From: Antedon mediterranea
Lineage: Eukaryota; Echinodermata; Crinoidea; Comatulida; Antedonidae
Reading direction: 5' to 3'
Assembly: GCF_964355755.1 (NCBI RefSeq)
Contig: NC_092679.1
Coordinates: 9,364,001-9,428,000 of the forward strand
Length of the DNA: 64,000 nt
Shown: piece by piece, positions 9,582 through 23,271 of the stretch
Position numbering within the stretch: position 1 is the stretch's first letter
How the letters are laid out: each line of letters opens with the position of its first letter
Made by a program: the position numbers and the translations under genes
Notes under the pieces: generated by a model
Told to the model about the DNA's origin: nothing
Seen by the model: only the letters and a program-made list of their open reading frames with translations
The model's database searches: none

Positions 9582-12500
9582 TCGAAAATCACAAAATGGT
9601 CTAAAACGTCTCCAAATGTGATTTGAAGCTATTCTGTACACTTTGATGTTTTTATGTTAGCAAGTTTTTTCGAAAATCACAAAATGGTCTAAAACGTCTA
9701 CAAATGCGATTTGAAGCTAATCTGTACACTTTGATGTTTTTATGTTAACAAGTTTTTTCGAAAATCACAAAAGGGTCTAAAATGTCTGTAAATGCTATTT
9801 GAAGCTATTTAAAGCACTTTGGTGTTTTTAGGTTAACAAGTTTTTTCGAAAATCACAAAAGGGTCTAAAATGTCTGTAAATGCGATTTGAAGCTATTTAA
9901 AGCACTTTGGTGTTTTTAGGTTAACAAGTTTTTTCGAAAATCACAAAATGGTCTAAAACGTCTACAAATGCGATTTGAAGCTATTCTAAGCACTTTTGTG
10001 TTTTTATGTTAACAAGTTTTTTCGAAAATCACAAAATGGTCTAAAATGTCTCCAAATGCGATTTGAAGCTATTCTAAGCACTTTGGTGTTTTTATGGAAA
10101 CAATTTTTTTCGAAAATCACAAAATGGTCTAAAACGTCTCCAAATGTGATTTGAAGCTATTCTGTACACTTTGATGTTTTTATGTTAGCAAGTTTTTTCG
10201 AAAATAACAAAATGGTCTAAAACGTCTACAAATGCGATTTGAAGCTAATCTGTACACTTTGATGTTTTTATGTTAACAAGTTTTTTCGAAAATCACAAAA
10301 GGGTCTAAAATGTCTGTAAATGCGATTTGAAGCTATTTAAAGCACTTTGGTGTTTTTAGATTAACAAGTTTTTTCGAAAATCACAAAATGGTCTAAAACG
10401 TCTACAAATGCGATTTGAAGCTATTCTAAGCACTTTTGTGTTTTTATGTTAACAAGTTTTTTCGAAAATCACAAAATGGTCTAAAACGTCTCCAAATGCG
10501 ATTTGAAGCTATTTTAAGCACTTTGGTGTTTTTGTGTTAACAAGTTTTTCGAAAATCACAAAATGGTCTAAAACGTTTCCAAATGCGATTTGAAGCTATT
10601 CTGTACACTTTGATGTTTTGTGTGAAAATTTTCTTTCGAAATGCTCAAAATGGTCAAAAACGTTTTTAAATACGATATTAAGCTACTTTGTGCTCTTTGA
10701 TGTTTTTGTGTGAAATGTTTTATCGAAATGCTCAAAATGGTCTAAAACGGTTTCTAATGTGATTTCAAGCACTTTGATGTTTTTGTGTAACCAAGTTTTT
10801 CGAAAATCACAAAATTGTCTAAAACGTCTCCAAATGCGATTTGAAGCTATTCTGTACACTTTGATGTTTTTATGTTAACAAGTTTTTCGAAAATCACAAA
10901 ATGGTCTAAAACGTCTCCAAATGCGATTTGAAGCTATTCTGTACACTTTGATGTTTTTATGTTAACAAGTTTTTCGAAAATCACAAAATGGTCTAAAACG
11001 TCTCTAAATGCGATTTGAAGCTTTTCTGTACACTTTAATGTTTTTATGTTAACTTTTTTCGAAAATCACAAAATGGTCTAAATTTTCTCCAAATGCGATT
11101 TGAAGCTATTCTAAGCACTTTGATGTTTTTATGTTAACAAGTTTTTTCGAAAATCACAAAATGGTCTAAAACGTCTCCAATAGCGATTTTAAGCTATTCT
11201 GTACACTTTGATGTTTTTATGTTAACAAGTTTTTCGAAAATCACAAAATGGTCTAAAACGTCTCCAAATGCGATTTTAAGCTATTCTAAGCACTTTGGTG
11301 TTTTTATGTTAACAAGTTTTTTTGAAAATCACAAAATGGTCTAAAACGTCTCTAAATGCGATTTGAAGCTTTTCTGTACACTTTGATGTTTTTATGTTAA
11401 CAACTTTTTTCGAAAATCACAAAATGGTCTAAAATGTCTCCAAATGCGATTTGAAGCTATTCTAAGCACTTTGGTGTTTTTATGGAAACAATTTTTTTCG
11501 AAAATCACAAAATGGTCTAAAACGTCTCCAATAGCGATTTGAAGCTTTTCTGTACACTTTGGTGTTTTTATGTTAACAAGTTTTTTCGAAAATCACAAAA
11601 TGGTCTAAAACGTCTCCAAATGCGATTTGAAGCTAATCTGTACACTTTGATGTTTTTATGTTAATAAGTTTTTTCGAAAATCACAAAATGGTCTAAAACG
11701 TTTCAAAATGCGATTTGAAGCTTTTCTTTACACTTTGGTGTTTTTATGTTAACAAGTTTTTTCGAAAATCACAAAATGGTCTAAAACGTCTCCAAATGCG
11801 ATTTGAAGCTATTCTGTACACTTTGATGTTTTTATGTTAACAAGTTTTTTCGAAGATCACAAAATGGTCTAAAACGTCTACAAATGCAATTTGAAGCTAT
11901 TCTAAACACTTTTGTGTTTTTATGTTAACAAGTTTTTTTCGAAAATCACAAAATGGTCTAAAACGTCTGCAAATGCGATTTTAAACTATTCTTAGCACAT
12001 TGGTGTTTTTATTTAAACAAATTTTTTCGAAACTCACAAAATGGTCTAAAACGTCTCCAAATGCGATTTGAAGCTATTTTAAGCACTTTGGTGTTTTTGT
12101 GTTAACAAGTTTTTCGAAATGCTCAAAATGGTCTAAAACGTTTTTAAACACGATATTAAGCTATTTTGTGCTCTTTGATGTTTTTTTGTGAAAAGTTTTA
12201 GCAAAATGCTCAAAATGGTCTAAAACGATTTCTAATGTGATTTTAAGCACTTTGATGTTTTTATGTTAACTAGTTTTTTCGAAAATCACCAAATGGTCTA
12301 AAACGTCTCCAAATGCGATTTGAAGCTATTTTAAGCACTTAGGTGCTTTTGTGTAACCAAGTTTTTTTGAAAATCACAAAAGGGTCTAAAATGTCTCCAA
12401 ATGTGATTTGAAGCTATTTTAAGCACTTTGGTGTTTTTGTGTTAACAAGTTTTTCGGAAATCACAAAATTGTCTAAAACGTCTCCAAATGCGATTTGAAG

Positions 12501-12877
12501 CTATTCTGTACACTTTGATGTTTTTATGTTAACAAGTTTTTTAGAAAATCACAAAATGGTCTAAAACATCTCCAAATGCGATTTAAAGCTATTTTAAGCA
12601 CTTTGGTGTTTTTATGTTAACAAGTTTTTTCGAAAATCACAAAATGGTCTAAAACGTCTCCAAATGCGATTTGAAGCTATTTTAAGCACTTTGGTGTTTT
12701 TGTGTTAACAAGTTTTTCGAAATGCTCAAAATGGTCTAAAACGTTTCCAAATGCGATTTGAAGCTATTCGGTACACTTTGATGTTTTGTGTGAAAATTTT
12801 CTGTCGAAATGCTCAAAATGGTCAAAAACGTTTTTAAATACGATATTAAGCTACTTTGTGCTCTTTGATGTTTTTGT
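9142..12877 (+). repeat. Complete higher-order unit: beta block (1,568 bp) plus alpha block (2,168 bp)
   Basis: The beta block 9142-10709 opens with GTACTC, has the doubled 440-bp pentamer plus one extra AAAAGGGTC unit, and closes with TTTTCTTTCG. The alpha block 10710-12877 opens with GTACAC, carries a 3-bp deletion (GTTAACTTTTTT for GTTAACAACTTTTTT) at about 11,049, a TAAATTTTCTCC unit, a TTTATTTAAACAAA unit and cassette 2 at 12148, and closes with TTTTCTGTCG. The pair repeats as 3,726 bp at 34439-38164 and 3,638 bp at 41890-45527. Confidence 0.85.
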
Positions 12878-14946
12878 GTGAAATGTTTTATCGAAATGCT
12901 CAAAATGGTCTAAAACGGTTTCTAATGTGATTTCAAGCACTTTGATGTTTTTGTGTAACCAAGTTTTTCGAAAATCACAAAATTGTCTAAAACGTCTCCA
13001 AATGCGATTTGAAGCTATTCTGTACTCTTTGATTTTTTTATTTTAACAAGTTTTTCGAAAATCACAAAATGGTCTAAAACGTCTCCAAATGCGATTTTAA
13101 GCTATTCTAAGCACTTTGGTGTTTTTATGTTAACAAGTTTTTTTGAAAATCACAAAATGGTCTAAAACGTCTCTAAATGAGATTTGAAGCTTTTCTGTAC
13201 ACTTTGATGTTTTTATGTTAACAAGTTTTTTCGAAAATCACAAAATGGTCTAAAATGTCTCCAAATGCGATTTGAAGCTATTCTAAGCACTTTGGTGTTT
13301 TTATGGAAACAATTTTTTTCGAAAATCACAAAATGGTCTAAAACGTCTCCAAATGTGATTTGAAGCTATTCTGTACACTTTGATGTTTTTATGTTAACAA
13401 GTTTTTTCGAAAATCACAAAATGGTCTAAAACGTCTACAAATGCGATTTGAAGCTATACTGTACACTTTGATGCTTTTATGTTAACAAGTTTTTTCGAAA
13501 ATCACAAAATGGTCTAAAACGTTTCCAAATGCGATTTGAAGCTATTCTGTACACTTTGATGTTTTGTGTGAAAATTTTCTGTCGAAATGCTCAAAATGGT
13601 CAAAAACGTTTTTAAATACGATATTAAGCTACTTTGTGCTCTTTGATGTTTTTGTGTGAAATGTTTTATCGAAATGCTCAAAATGGTCTAAAACGGTTTC
13701 TAATGTGATTTCAAGCACTTTGATGTTTTTGTGTAACCAAGTTTTTCGAAAATCACAAAATGGTCTAAAACGTCTCCAAATGCGATTTGAAGCTATTCTG
13801 TACACTTTGATGTTTTTATGTTAACAAGTTTTTCGAAAATCACAAAATGGTCTAAAACGTCTCCAAATGCGATTTGAAGCTATTCTGTACACTTTGATGT
13901 TTTTATGTTAACAAGTTTTTCGAAAATCACAAAATGGTCTAAAACGTCTCTAAATGCGATTTGAAGCTTTTCTGTACACTTTGATGTTTTTATGTTAACA
14001 ACTTTTTTCGAAAATCACAAAATGGTCTAAAATGTCTCCAAATGCGATTTGAAGCTATTCTAAGCACTTTGGTGTTTTTATGTTAACAAGTTTTTTCGAA
14101 AATCACAAAATGGTCTAAAACGTCTCCAAATGCGATTTGAAGCTATTCTGTACACTTTGATGTTTTTATGTTAACAAGTTTTTTCGAAAATCACAAAATG
14201 GTCTAAAACGTTTCCAAATGCGATTTGAAGCTATTCTGTACACTTTGATGTTTTGTGTGAAAATTTTCTTTCGAAATGCTCAAAATGGTCAAAAACGTTT
14301 TTAAATACGATATTAAGCTACTTTGTGCTCTTTGATGTTTTTGTGTGAAATGTTTTATCGAAATGCTCAAAATGGTCTAAAACGGTTTCTAATGTGATTT
14401 CAAGCACTTTGATGTTTTTGTGTAACCAAGTTTTTCGAAAATCACAAAATTGTCTAAAACGTCTCCAAATGCGATTTGAAGCTATTCTGTACACTTTGAT
14501 GTTTTTATGTTAACAAGTTTTTCGAAAATCACAAAATGGTCTAAAACGTCTCCAAATGCGATTTTAAGCTATTCTAAGCACTTTGGTGTTTTTATGTTAA
14601 CAAGTTTTTTTGAAAATCACAAAATGGTCTAAAACGTCTCTAAATGCGATTTGAAGCTATTCTGTACACTTTGATGTTTTTATGTTAACAAGTTTTTTCG
14701 AAAATCACAAAATGGTCTAAAACGTCTACAAATGCGATTTGAAGCTATTCTAAGCACTTTGGTGTTTTTATGGAAACAATTTTTTTCGAAAATCACAAAA
14801 TGGTCTAAAACGTTTCCAAATGCGATTTGAAGCTATTCTGTACACTTTGATGTTTTGTGTGAAAATTTTCTGTCGAAATGCTCAAAATGGTCAAAAACGT
14901 TTTTAAATACGATATTAAGCTACTTTGTGCTCTTTGATGTTTTTGT
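12878..14946 (+). repeat. Cluster of three short blocks (778, 689, 602 bp)
   Basis: Anchors at 12878, 13656, 14345 and 14947 define blocks that shrink by 89 and 87 bp, about one monomer at a time. None has cassette 2. The first opens with a GTACTC unit carrying the rare TTTGATTTTTTTATTTTAAC variant and contains CTATACTG/TTTGATGCTTTTATG; a close copy of that block lies at 38165-38942 and 45528-46305. Confidence 0.83.
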
Positions 14947-17116
14947 GTGAAATGTTTTATCGAAATGCTCAAAATGGTCTAAAACGGTTTCTAATGTGAT
15001 TTCAAGCACTTTGATGTTTTTGTGTAACCAAGTTTTTTGAAAATCACAAAATTGTCTAAAACGTCTCCAAATGCGATTTGAAGCTATTCTGTACACTTTG
15101 ATGTTTTTATGTTAACAAGTTTTTCGAAAATCACAAAATGGTCTAAAACGTCTCCAAATGCGATTTGAAGCTATTCTGTAAACTTTGATGTTTTTATGTT
15201 AACAAGTTTTTCGAAAATCACAAAATGGTCTAAAACGTCTCTAAATGCGATTTGAAGCTTTTCTGTACACTTTGATGTTTTTATGTTAACAACTTTTTTC
15301 GAAAATCACAAAATGGTCTAAAATGTCTCCAAATGCGATTTGAAGCTATTCTAAGCACTTTGATGTTTTTATGTTACCAAGTTTTTTCGAAAATCACAAA
15401 ATGGTCTAAAACGTCTCCAATAGCGATTTTAAGCTATTCTGTACACTTTGATGTTTTTATGTTAACAAGTTTTTCGAAAATCACAAAATGGTCTAAAACG
15501 TCTCCAAATGCGATTTTAAGCTATTCTAAGCACTTTGGTGTTTTTATGTTAACAAGTTTTTTTGAAAATCACAAAATGGTCTAAAACGTCTCTAAATGCG
15601 ATTTGAAGCTTTTCTGTACACTTTGATGTTTTTATGTTAACAACTTTTTTCGAAAATCACAAAATGGTCTAAAATGTCTCCAAATGCGATTTGAAGCTAT
15701 TCTAAGCACTTTGGTGTTTTTATGGAAACAATTTTTTTCGAAAATCACAAAATGGTCTAAAACGTCTCCAATAGCGATTTGAAGCTTTTCTGTACACTTT
15801 GGTGTTTTTATGTTAACAAGTTTTTTCGAAAATCACAAAATGGTCTAAAACGTCTCCAAATGCGATTTGAAGCTAATCTGTACACTTTGATGTTTTTATG
15901 TTAACAAGTTTTTTCGAAAATCACAAAATGGTCTAAAACGTTTCCAAATGCGATTTGAAGCTTTTCTTTACACTTTGGTGTTTTTATGTTAACAAGTTTT
16001 TTCGAAAATCACAAAATGGTCTAAAACGTCTCCAAATGCGATTTGAAGCTATTCTGTACACTTTGATGTTTTTATGTTAACAAGTTTTTTCGAAGATCAC
16101 AAAATGGTCTAAAACGTCTACAAATGCAATTTGAAGCTATTCTAAGCACTTTTGTGTTTTTATGTTAACAAGTTTTTTCGAAAATCACAAAATGGTCTAA
16201 AACGTCTGCAAATGCGATTTTAAACTATTCTTAGCACATGGGTGTTTTTATTTAAACAAATTTTTTCGAAACTCACAAAATGGTCTAAAACGTCTCCAAA
16301 TGCGATTTGAAGCTATTTTAAGCACTTTGGTGTTTTTGTGTTAACAAGTTTTTCGAAATGCTCAAAATGGTCTAAAACGTTTTTAAACACGATATTAAGC
16401 TATTTTGTGCTCTTTGGTGTTTTTTTGTGAAAAGTTTTAGCAAAATGCTCAAAATGGTCTAAAACGATTTCTAATGTGATTTTAAGCACTTTGATGTTTT
16501 TATGTTAACTAGTTTTTTCGAAAATCACAAAATGGTCTAAAACGTCTCCAAATGCGATTTGAAGCTATTTTAAGCACTTAAGTGCTTTTGTGTAACCAAG
16601 TTTTTTTGAAAATCACAAAAGGGTCTAAAATGTCTCCAAATGTGATTTGAAGCTATTTTAAGCACTTTGGTGTTTTTGTGTTAACAAGTTTTTCGGAAAT
16701 CACCAAATTGTCTAAAACGTCTCCAAATGCGATTTGAAGCTATTCTGTACACTTTGATGTTTTTATGTTAACAAGTTTTTTAGAAAATCACAAAATGGTC
16801 TAAAACATCTCCAAATGCGATTTAAAGCTATTTTAAGCACTTTGGTGTTTTTATGTTAACAAGTTTTTTCGAAAATCACAAAATGGTCTAAAACGTCTCC
16901 AAATGCGATTTGAAGCTATTTTAAGCACTTTGGTGTTTTTGTGTTAACAAGTTTTTCGAAATGCTCAAAATGGTCTAAAACGTTTCCAAATGCGATTTGA
17001 AGCTATTCTGTACACTTTGATGTTTTGTGTGAAAATTTTCTGTCGAAATGCTCAAAATGGTCAAAAACGTTTTTAAATACGATATTAAGCTACTTTGTGC
17101 TCTTTGATGTTTTTGT
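14947..17116 (+). repeat. Representative alpha block (2,170 bp)
   Basis: Order of units: cassette 1 tail, two GTACAC/GTAAAC units, CTTTTCTG units alternating with CTAAGC units, two CCAATAGCG units, CTAATCTG, CTTTTCTTTACAC, CGAAGATCAC, CTACAAATGCAATTTG, CTGCAAATG/TTTATTTAAACAAA, a TTTTGTGTTAAC unit, cassette 2 (16387), the CACTTAAGTGC unit, CGGAAATCACC, an AACATCTCC unit and the return to cassette 1. Similar blocks of 2,158-2,171 bp start at 4451, 10710, 36007, 39720, 43370 and 47083. Confidence 0.85.
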
Positions 17117-18265
17117 GTGAAATGTTTTATCGAAATGCTCAAAATGGTCTAAAACGGTTTCTAATGTGATTTCAAGCACTTTGATGTTTTTGTGTAACCA
17201 AGTTTTTCGAAAATCACAAAATTGTCTAAAACGTCTCCAAATGCGATTTGAAGCTATTCTGTACTCTTTGATGTTTTTATGTTAACAAGTTTTTCGAAAA
17301 TCACAAAATGGTCTAAAACGTCTCCAAATGCGATTTTAAGCTATTCTAAGCACTTTGGTGTTTTTATGTTAACAAGTTTTTTTGAAATCACAAAATGGTC
17401 TAAAACGTCTCTAAATGAGATTTGAAGCTTTTCTGTACATTTTGATGTTTTTATGTTAACAAGTTTTTTCGAAAATCACAAAATGGTCTAAAATGTCTCC
17501 AAATGCGATTTGAAGCTATTCTAAGCACTTTGGTGTTTTTATGGAAACAATTTTTTTCGAAAATCACAAAATGGTCTAAAACGTCTCCAAATGTGATTTG
17601 AAGCTATTCTGTACACTTTGATGTTTTTATGTTAGCAAGTTTTTTCGAAAATCACAAAATGGTCTAAAACGTCTACAAATGCGATTTGAAGCTAATCTGT
17701 ACACTTTGATGTTTTTATGTTAACAAGTTTTTTCGAAAATCACAAAAGGGTCTAAAATGTCTGTAAATGCTATTTGAAGCTATTTAAAGCACTTTGGTGT
17801 TTTTAGGTTAACAAGTTTTTTCGAAAATCACAAAAGGGTCTAAAATGTCTGTAAATGCGATTTGAAGCTATTTAAAGCACTTTTGTGTTTTTATGTTAAC
17901 AAGTTTTTTCGAAAATCACAAAATGGTCTAAAACGTCTCCAAATGCGATTTGAAGCTATTTTAAGCACTTTGGTGTTTTTGTGTTAATAAGTTTTTCGAA
18001 AATCACAAAATGGTCTAAAACGTTTCCAAATGCGATTTGAAGCTATTCTGTACACTTTGATGTTTTGTGTGAAAATTTTCTTTCGAAATGCTCAAAATGG
18101 TCAAAAACGTTTTTAAATACGATATTAAGCTACTTTGTGCTCTTTGATGTTTTTGTGTGAAATGTTTTATCGAAATGCTCAAAATGGTCTAAAACGGTTT
18201 CTAATGTGATTTCAAGCACTTTGATGTTTTTGTGTAACCAAGTTTTTCGAAAATCACAAAATTGT
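15143..18265 (+). repeat. 3.12-kb tandem duplication, copy A
   Basis: This copy is repeated downstream with offset 3,122-3,123 bp, shown by matching anchors 17117/20239 and 18157/21279. It spans most of an alpha block, a cassette 1 and a short 1,040-bp beta block. A GTTAATAAG at about 17,988 is private to this copy; copy B has GTTAACAAG. Confidence 0.88.
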
Positions 18266-21200
18266 CTAAAACGTCTCCAAATGCGATTTGAAGCTATTCT
18301 GTAAACTTTGATGTTTTTATGTTAACAAGTTTTTCGAAAATCACAAAATGGTCTAAAACGTCTCTAAATGCGATTTGAAGCTTTTCTGTACACTTTGATG
18401 TTTTTATGTTAACAACTTTTTTCGAAAATCACAAAATGGTCTAAAATGTCTCGAAATGCGATTTGAAGCTATTCTAAGCACTTTGATGTTTTTATGTTAC
18501 CAAGTTTTTTCGAAAATCACAAAATGGTCTAAAACGTCTCCAATAGCGATTTTAAGCTATTCTGTACACTTTGATGTTTTTATGTTAACAAGTTTTTCGA
18601 AAATCACAAAATGGTCTAAAACGTCTCCAAATGCGATTTTAAGCTATTCTAAGCACTTTGGTGTTTTTATGTTAACAAGTTTTTTTGAAAATCACAAAAT
18701 GGTCTAAAACGTCTCTAAATGCGATTTGAAGTTTTCTGTACACTTTGATGTTTTTATGTTAACAACTTTTTTCGAAAATCACAAAATGGTCTAAAATGTC
18801 TCCAAATGCGATTTGAAGCTATTCTAAGCACTTTGGTGTTTTTATGGAAACAATTTTTTTCGAAAATCACAAAATGGTCTAAAACGTCTCCAATAGCGAT
18901 TTGAAGCTTTTCTGTACACTTTGGTGTTTTTATGTTAACAAGTTTTTTCGAAAATCACAAAATGGTCTAAAACGTCTCCAAATGCGATTTGAAGCTAATC
19001 TGTACACTTTGATGTTTTTATGTTAACAAGTTTTTTCGAAAATCACAAAATGGTCTAAAACGTTTCCAAATGCGATTTGAAGCTTTTCTTTACACTTTGG
19101 TGTTTTTATGTTAACAAGTTTTTTCGAAAATCACAAAATGGTCTAAAACGTCTCCAAATGCGATTTGAAGCTATTCTGTACACTTTGATGTTTTTATGTT
19201 AACAAGTTTTTTCGAAGATCACAAAATGGTCTAAAACGTCTACAAATGCAATTTGAAGCTATTCTAAGCACTTTTGTGTTTTTATGTTAACAAGTTTTTT
19301 CGAAAATCACAAAATGGTCTAAAACGTCTGCAAATGCGATTTTAAACTATTCTTAGCACATGGGTGTTTTTATTTAAACAAATTTTTTCGAAACTCACAA
19401 AATGGTCTAAAACGTCTCCAAATGCGATTTGAAGCTATTTTAAGCACTTTGGTGTTTTTGTGTTAACAAGTTTTTCGAAATGCTCAAAATGGTCTAAAAC
19501 GTTTTTAAACACGATATTAAGCTATTTTGTGCTCTTTGGTGTTTTTTTGTGAAAAGTTTTAGCAAAATGCTCAAAATGGTCTAAAACGATTTCTAATGTG
19601 ATTTTAAGCACTTTGATGTTTTTATGTTAACTAGTTTTTTCGAAAATCACAAAATGGTCTAAAACGTTTCCAAATGCGATTTGAAGCTATTTTAAGCACT
19701 TAAGTGCTTTTGTGTAACCAAGTTTTTTTGAAAATCACAAAAGGGTCTAAAATGTCTCCAAATGTGATTTGAAGCTATTTTAAGCACTTTGGTGTTTTTG
19801 TGTTAACAAGTTTTTCGGAAATCACCAAATTGTCTAAAACGTCTCCAAATGCGATTTGAAGCTATTCTGTACACTTTGATGTTTTTATGTTAACAAGTTT
19901 TTTAGAAAATCACAAAATGGTCTAAAACATCTCCAAATGCGATTTAAAGCTATTTTAAGCACTTTGGTGTTTTTATGTTAACAAGTTTTTTCGAAAATCA
20001 CAAAATGGTCTAAAACGTCTCCAAATGCGATTTGAAGCTATTTTAAGCACTTTGGTGTTTTTGTGTTAACAAGTTTTTCGAAATGCTCAAAATGGTCTAA
20101 AACGTTTCCAAATGCGATTTGAAGCTATTCTGTACACTTTGATGTTTTGTGTGAAAATTTTCTGTCGAAATGCTCAAAATGGTCAAAAACGTTTTTAAAT
20201 ACGATATTAAGCTACTTTGTGCTCTTTGATGTTTTTGTGTGAAATGTTTTATCGAAATGCTCAAAATGGTCTAAAACGGTTTCTAATGTGATTTCAAGCA
20301 CTTTGATGTTTTTGTGTAACCAAGTTTTTCGAAAATCACAAAATTGTCTAAAACGTCTCCAAATGCGATTTGAAGCTATTCTGTACTCTTTGATGTTTTT
20401 ATGTTAACAAGTTTTTCGAAAATCACAAAATGGTCTAAAACGTCTCCAAATGCGATTTTAAGCTATTCTAAGCACTTTGGTGTTTTTATGTTAACAAGTT
20501 TTTTTGAAATCACAAAATGGTCTAAAACGTCTCTAAATGAGATTTGAAGCTTTTCTGTACATTTTGATGTTTTTATGTTAACAAGTTTTTTCGAAAATCA
20601 CAAAATGGTCTAAAATGTCTCCAAATGCGATTTGAAGCTATTCTAAGCACTTTGGTGTTTTTATGGAAACAATTTTTTTCGAAAATCACAAAATGGTCTA
20701 AAACGTCTCCAAATGTGATTTGAAGCTATTCTGTACACTTTGATGTTTTTATGTTAGCAAGTTTTTTCGAAAATCACAAAATGGTCTAAAACGTCTACAA
20801 ATGCGATTTGAAGCTAATCTGTACACTTTGATGTTTTTATGTTAACAAGTTTTTTCGAAAATCACAAAAGGGTCTAAAATGTCTGTAAATGCTATTTGAA
20901 GCTATTTAAAGCACTTTGGTGTTTTTAGGTTAACAAGTTTTTTCGAAAATCACAAAAGGGTCTAAAATGTCTGTAAATGCGATTTGAAGCTATTTAAAGC
21001 ACTTTTGTGTTTTTATGTTAACAAGTTTTTTCGAAAATCACAAAATGGTCTAAAACGTCTCCAAATGCGATTTGAAGCTATTTTAAGCACTTTGGTGTTT
21101 TTGTGTTAACAAGTTTTTCGAAAATCACAAAATGGTCTAAAACGTTTCCAAATGCGATTTGAAGCTATTCTGTACACTTTGATGTTTTGTGTGAAAATTT

Positions 21201-21424
21201 TCTTTCGAAATGCTCAAAATGGTCAAAAACGTTTTTAAATACGATATTAAGCTACTTTGTGCTCTTTGATGTTTTTGTGTGAAATGTTTTATCGAAATGC
21301 TCAAAATGGTCTAAAACGGTTTCTAATGTGATTTCAAGCACTTTGATGTTTTTGTGTAACCAAGTTTTTCGAAAATCACAAAATTGTCTAAAACGTCTCC
21401 AAATGCGATTTGAAGCTATTCTGT
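18266..21424 (+). repeat. 3.12-kb tandem duplication, copy B
   Basis: This is the second copy of the preceding unit. Private changes seen here are TCTCGAAATGCG at about 18,451, a one-base deletion (GAAGTTTTCTG for GAAGCTTTTCTG) at about 18,730, and AACGTTTCC for AACGTCTCC at about 19,667. Homology ends near 21,424, where GTACAC replaces the GTAAAC expected from copy A. Confidence 0.88.
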
Positions 21425-21703
21425 ACACTTTGATGTTTTTATGTTAACAAGTTTTTCGAAAATCACAAAATGGTCTAAAACGTCTCCAAATGCGATTTGA
21501 AGCTATTCTGTACACTTTGATGTTTTTATGTTAACAAGTTTTTCGAAAATCACAAAATGGTCTAAAACGTTTCCAAATGCGATTTGAAGCTATTCTGTAC
21601 ACTTTGATGTTTTGTGTGAAAATTTTCTTTCGAAATGCTCAAAATGGTCAAAAACGTTTTTAAATACGATATTAAGCTACTTTGTGCTCTTTGATGTTTT
21701 TGT
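21279..21703 (+). repeat. Shortest block (425 bp, five monomers)
   Basis: Anchors at 21279 and 21704 are only 425 bp apart, which equals 77+87+87+87+87. The block is the cassette 1 units plus two ordinary GTACAC units. It shows the minimum spacing of the block marker. It lies directly after the 3.12-kb tandem pair and may be the product of an unequal exchange there. Confidence 0.9.
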
Positions 21704-23271
21704 GTGAAATGTTTTATCGAAATGCTCAAAATGGTCTAAAACGGTTTCTAATGTGATTTCAAGCACTTTGATGTTTTTGTGTAACCAAGTTTTTCGAAAA
21801 TCACAAAATTGTCTAAAACGTCTCCAAATGCGATTTGAAGCTATTCTGTACACTTTGATGTTTTTATGTTAACAAGTTTTTCGAAAATCACAAAATGGTC
21901 TAAAACGTCTCCAAATGCGATTTGAAGCTATTCTGTACACTTTGATGTTTTTATGTTAACAAGTTTTTCGAAAATCACAAAATGGTCTAAAACGTCTCTA
22001 AATGCGATTTGAAGCTTTTCTGTACACTTTAATGTTTTTATGTTAACAACTTTTTTCGAAAATCACAAAATGGTCTAAATTTTCTCCAAATGCGATTTGA
22101 AGCTATTCTAAGCACTTTGATGTTTTTATGTTAACAAGTTTTTTCGAAAATCACAAAATGGTCTAAAACGTCTCCAATAGCGATTTTAAGCTATTCTGTA
22201 CACTTTGATGTTTTTATGTTAACAAGTTTTTCGAAAATCACAAAATGGTCTAAAACGTCTCCAAATGCGATTTTAAGCAATTCTAAGCACTTTGGTGTTT
22301 TTATGTTAACAAGTTTTTTTGAAAATCACAAAATGGTCTAAAACGTCTCTAAATGCGATTTGAAGCTTTTCTGTACACTTTGATGTTTTTATGTTAACAA
22401 CTTTTTTCGAAAATCACAAAATGGTCTAAAATGTCTCCAAATGCGATTTGAAGCTATTCTAAGCACTTTGGTGTTTTTATGGAAACAATTTTTTTCGAAA
22501 ATCACAAAATGGTCTAAAACGTCTCCAATAGCGATTTGAAGCTTTTCTGTACACTTTGGTGTTTTTATGTTAACAAGTTTTTTCGAAAATCACAAAATGG
22601 TCTAAAACGTCTCCAAATGCGATTTGAAGCTAATCTGTACACTTTGATGTTTTTATGTTAACAAGTTTTTTCGAAAATCACAAAATGGTCTAAAACGTTT
22701 CAAAATGCGATTTGAAGCTTTTCTTTACACTTTGGTGTTTTTATGTTAACAAGTTTTTTCGAAAATCACAAAATGGTCTAAAACGTCTCCAAATGCGATT
22801 TGAAGCTATTCTGTACACTTTGATGTTTTTATGTTAACAAGTTTTTTCGAAGATCACAAAATGGTCTAAAACGTCTACAAATGCAATTTGAAGCTATTCT
22901 AAGCACTTTTGTGTTTTTATGTTAACAAGTTTTTTTCGAAAATCACAAAATGGTCTAAAACGTCTGCAAATGCGATTTTAAACTATTCTTAGCACATTGG
23001 TGTTTTTATTTAAACAAATTTTTTCGAAACTCACAAAATGGTCTAAAACGTCTCCAAATGCGATTTGAAGCTATTTTAAGCACTTTGGTGTTTTTGTGTT
23101 AACAAGTTTTTCGAAATGCTCAAAATGGTCTAAAACGTTTCCAAATGCGATTTGAAGCTATTCTGTACACTTTGATGTTTTGTGTGAAAATTTTCTGTCG
23201 AAATGCTCAAAATGGTCAAATACGTTTTTAAATACGATATTAAGCTACTTTGTGCTCTTTGATGTTTTTGT
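21704..23271 (+). repeat. Alpha block with a 603-bp internal deletion (lacks cassette 2)
   Basis: From about 21,704 to 23,140 it matches the alpha block at 10,710-12,140 with offset near 10,994. At about 23,113-23,150, CGAAATGCTC...AAAACG continues with TTTCCAAATG instead of TTTTTAAACACG. In the intact block the same monomer pair occurs twice, 603 bp apart (12,061 and 12,664). Loss of one interval, plus retention of the 3 bp deleted at 11,049 in the intact block, gives exactly 1,568 instead of 2,168 bp. Confidence 0.86.
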
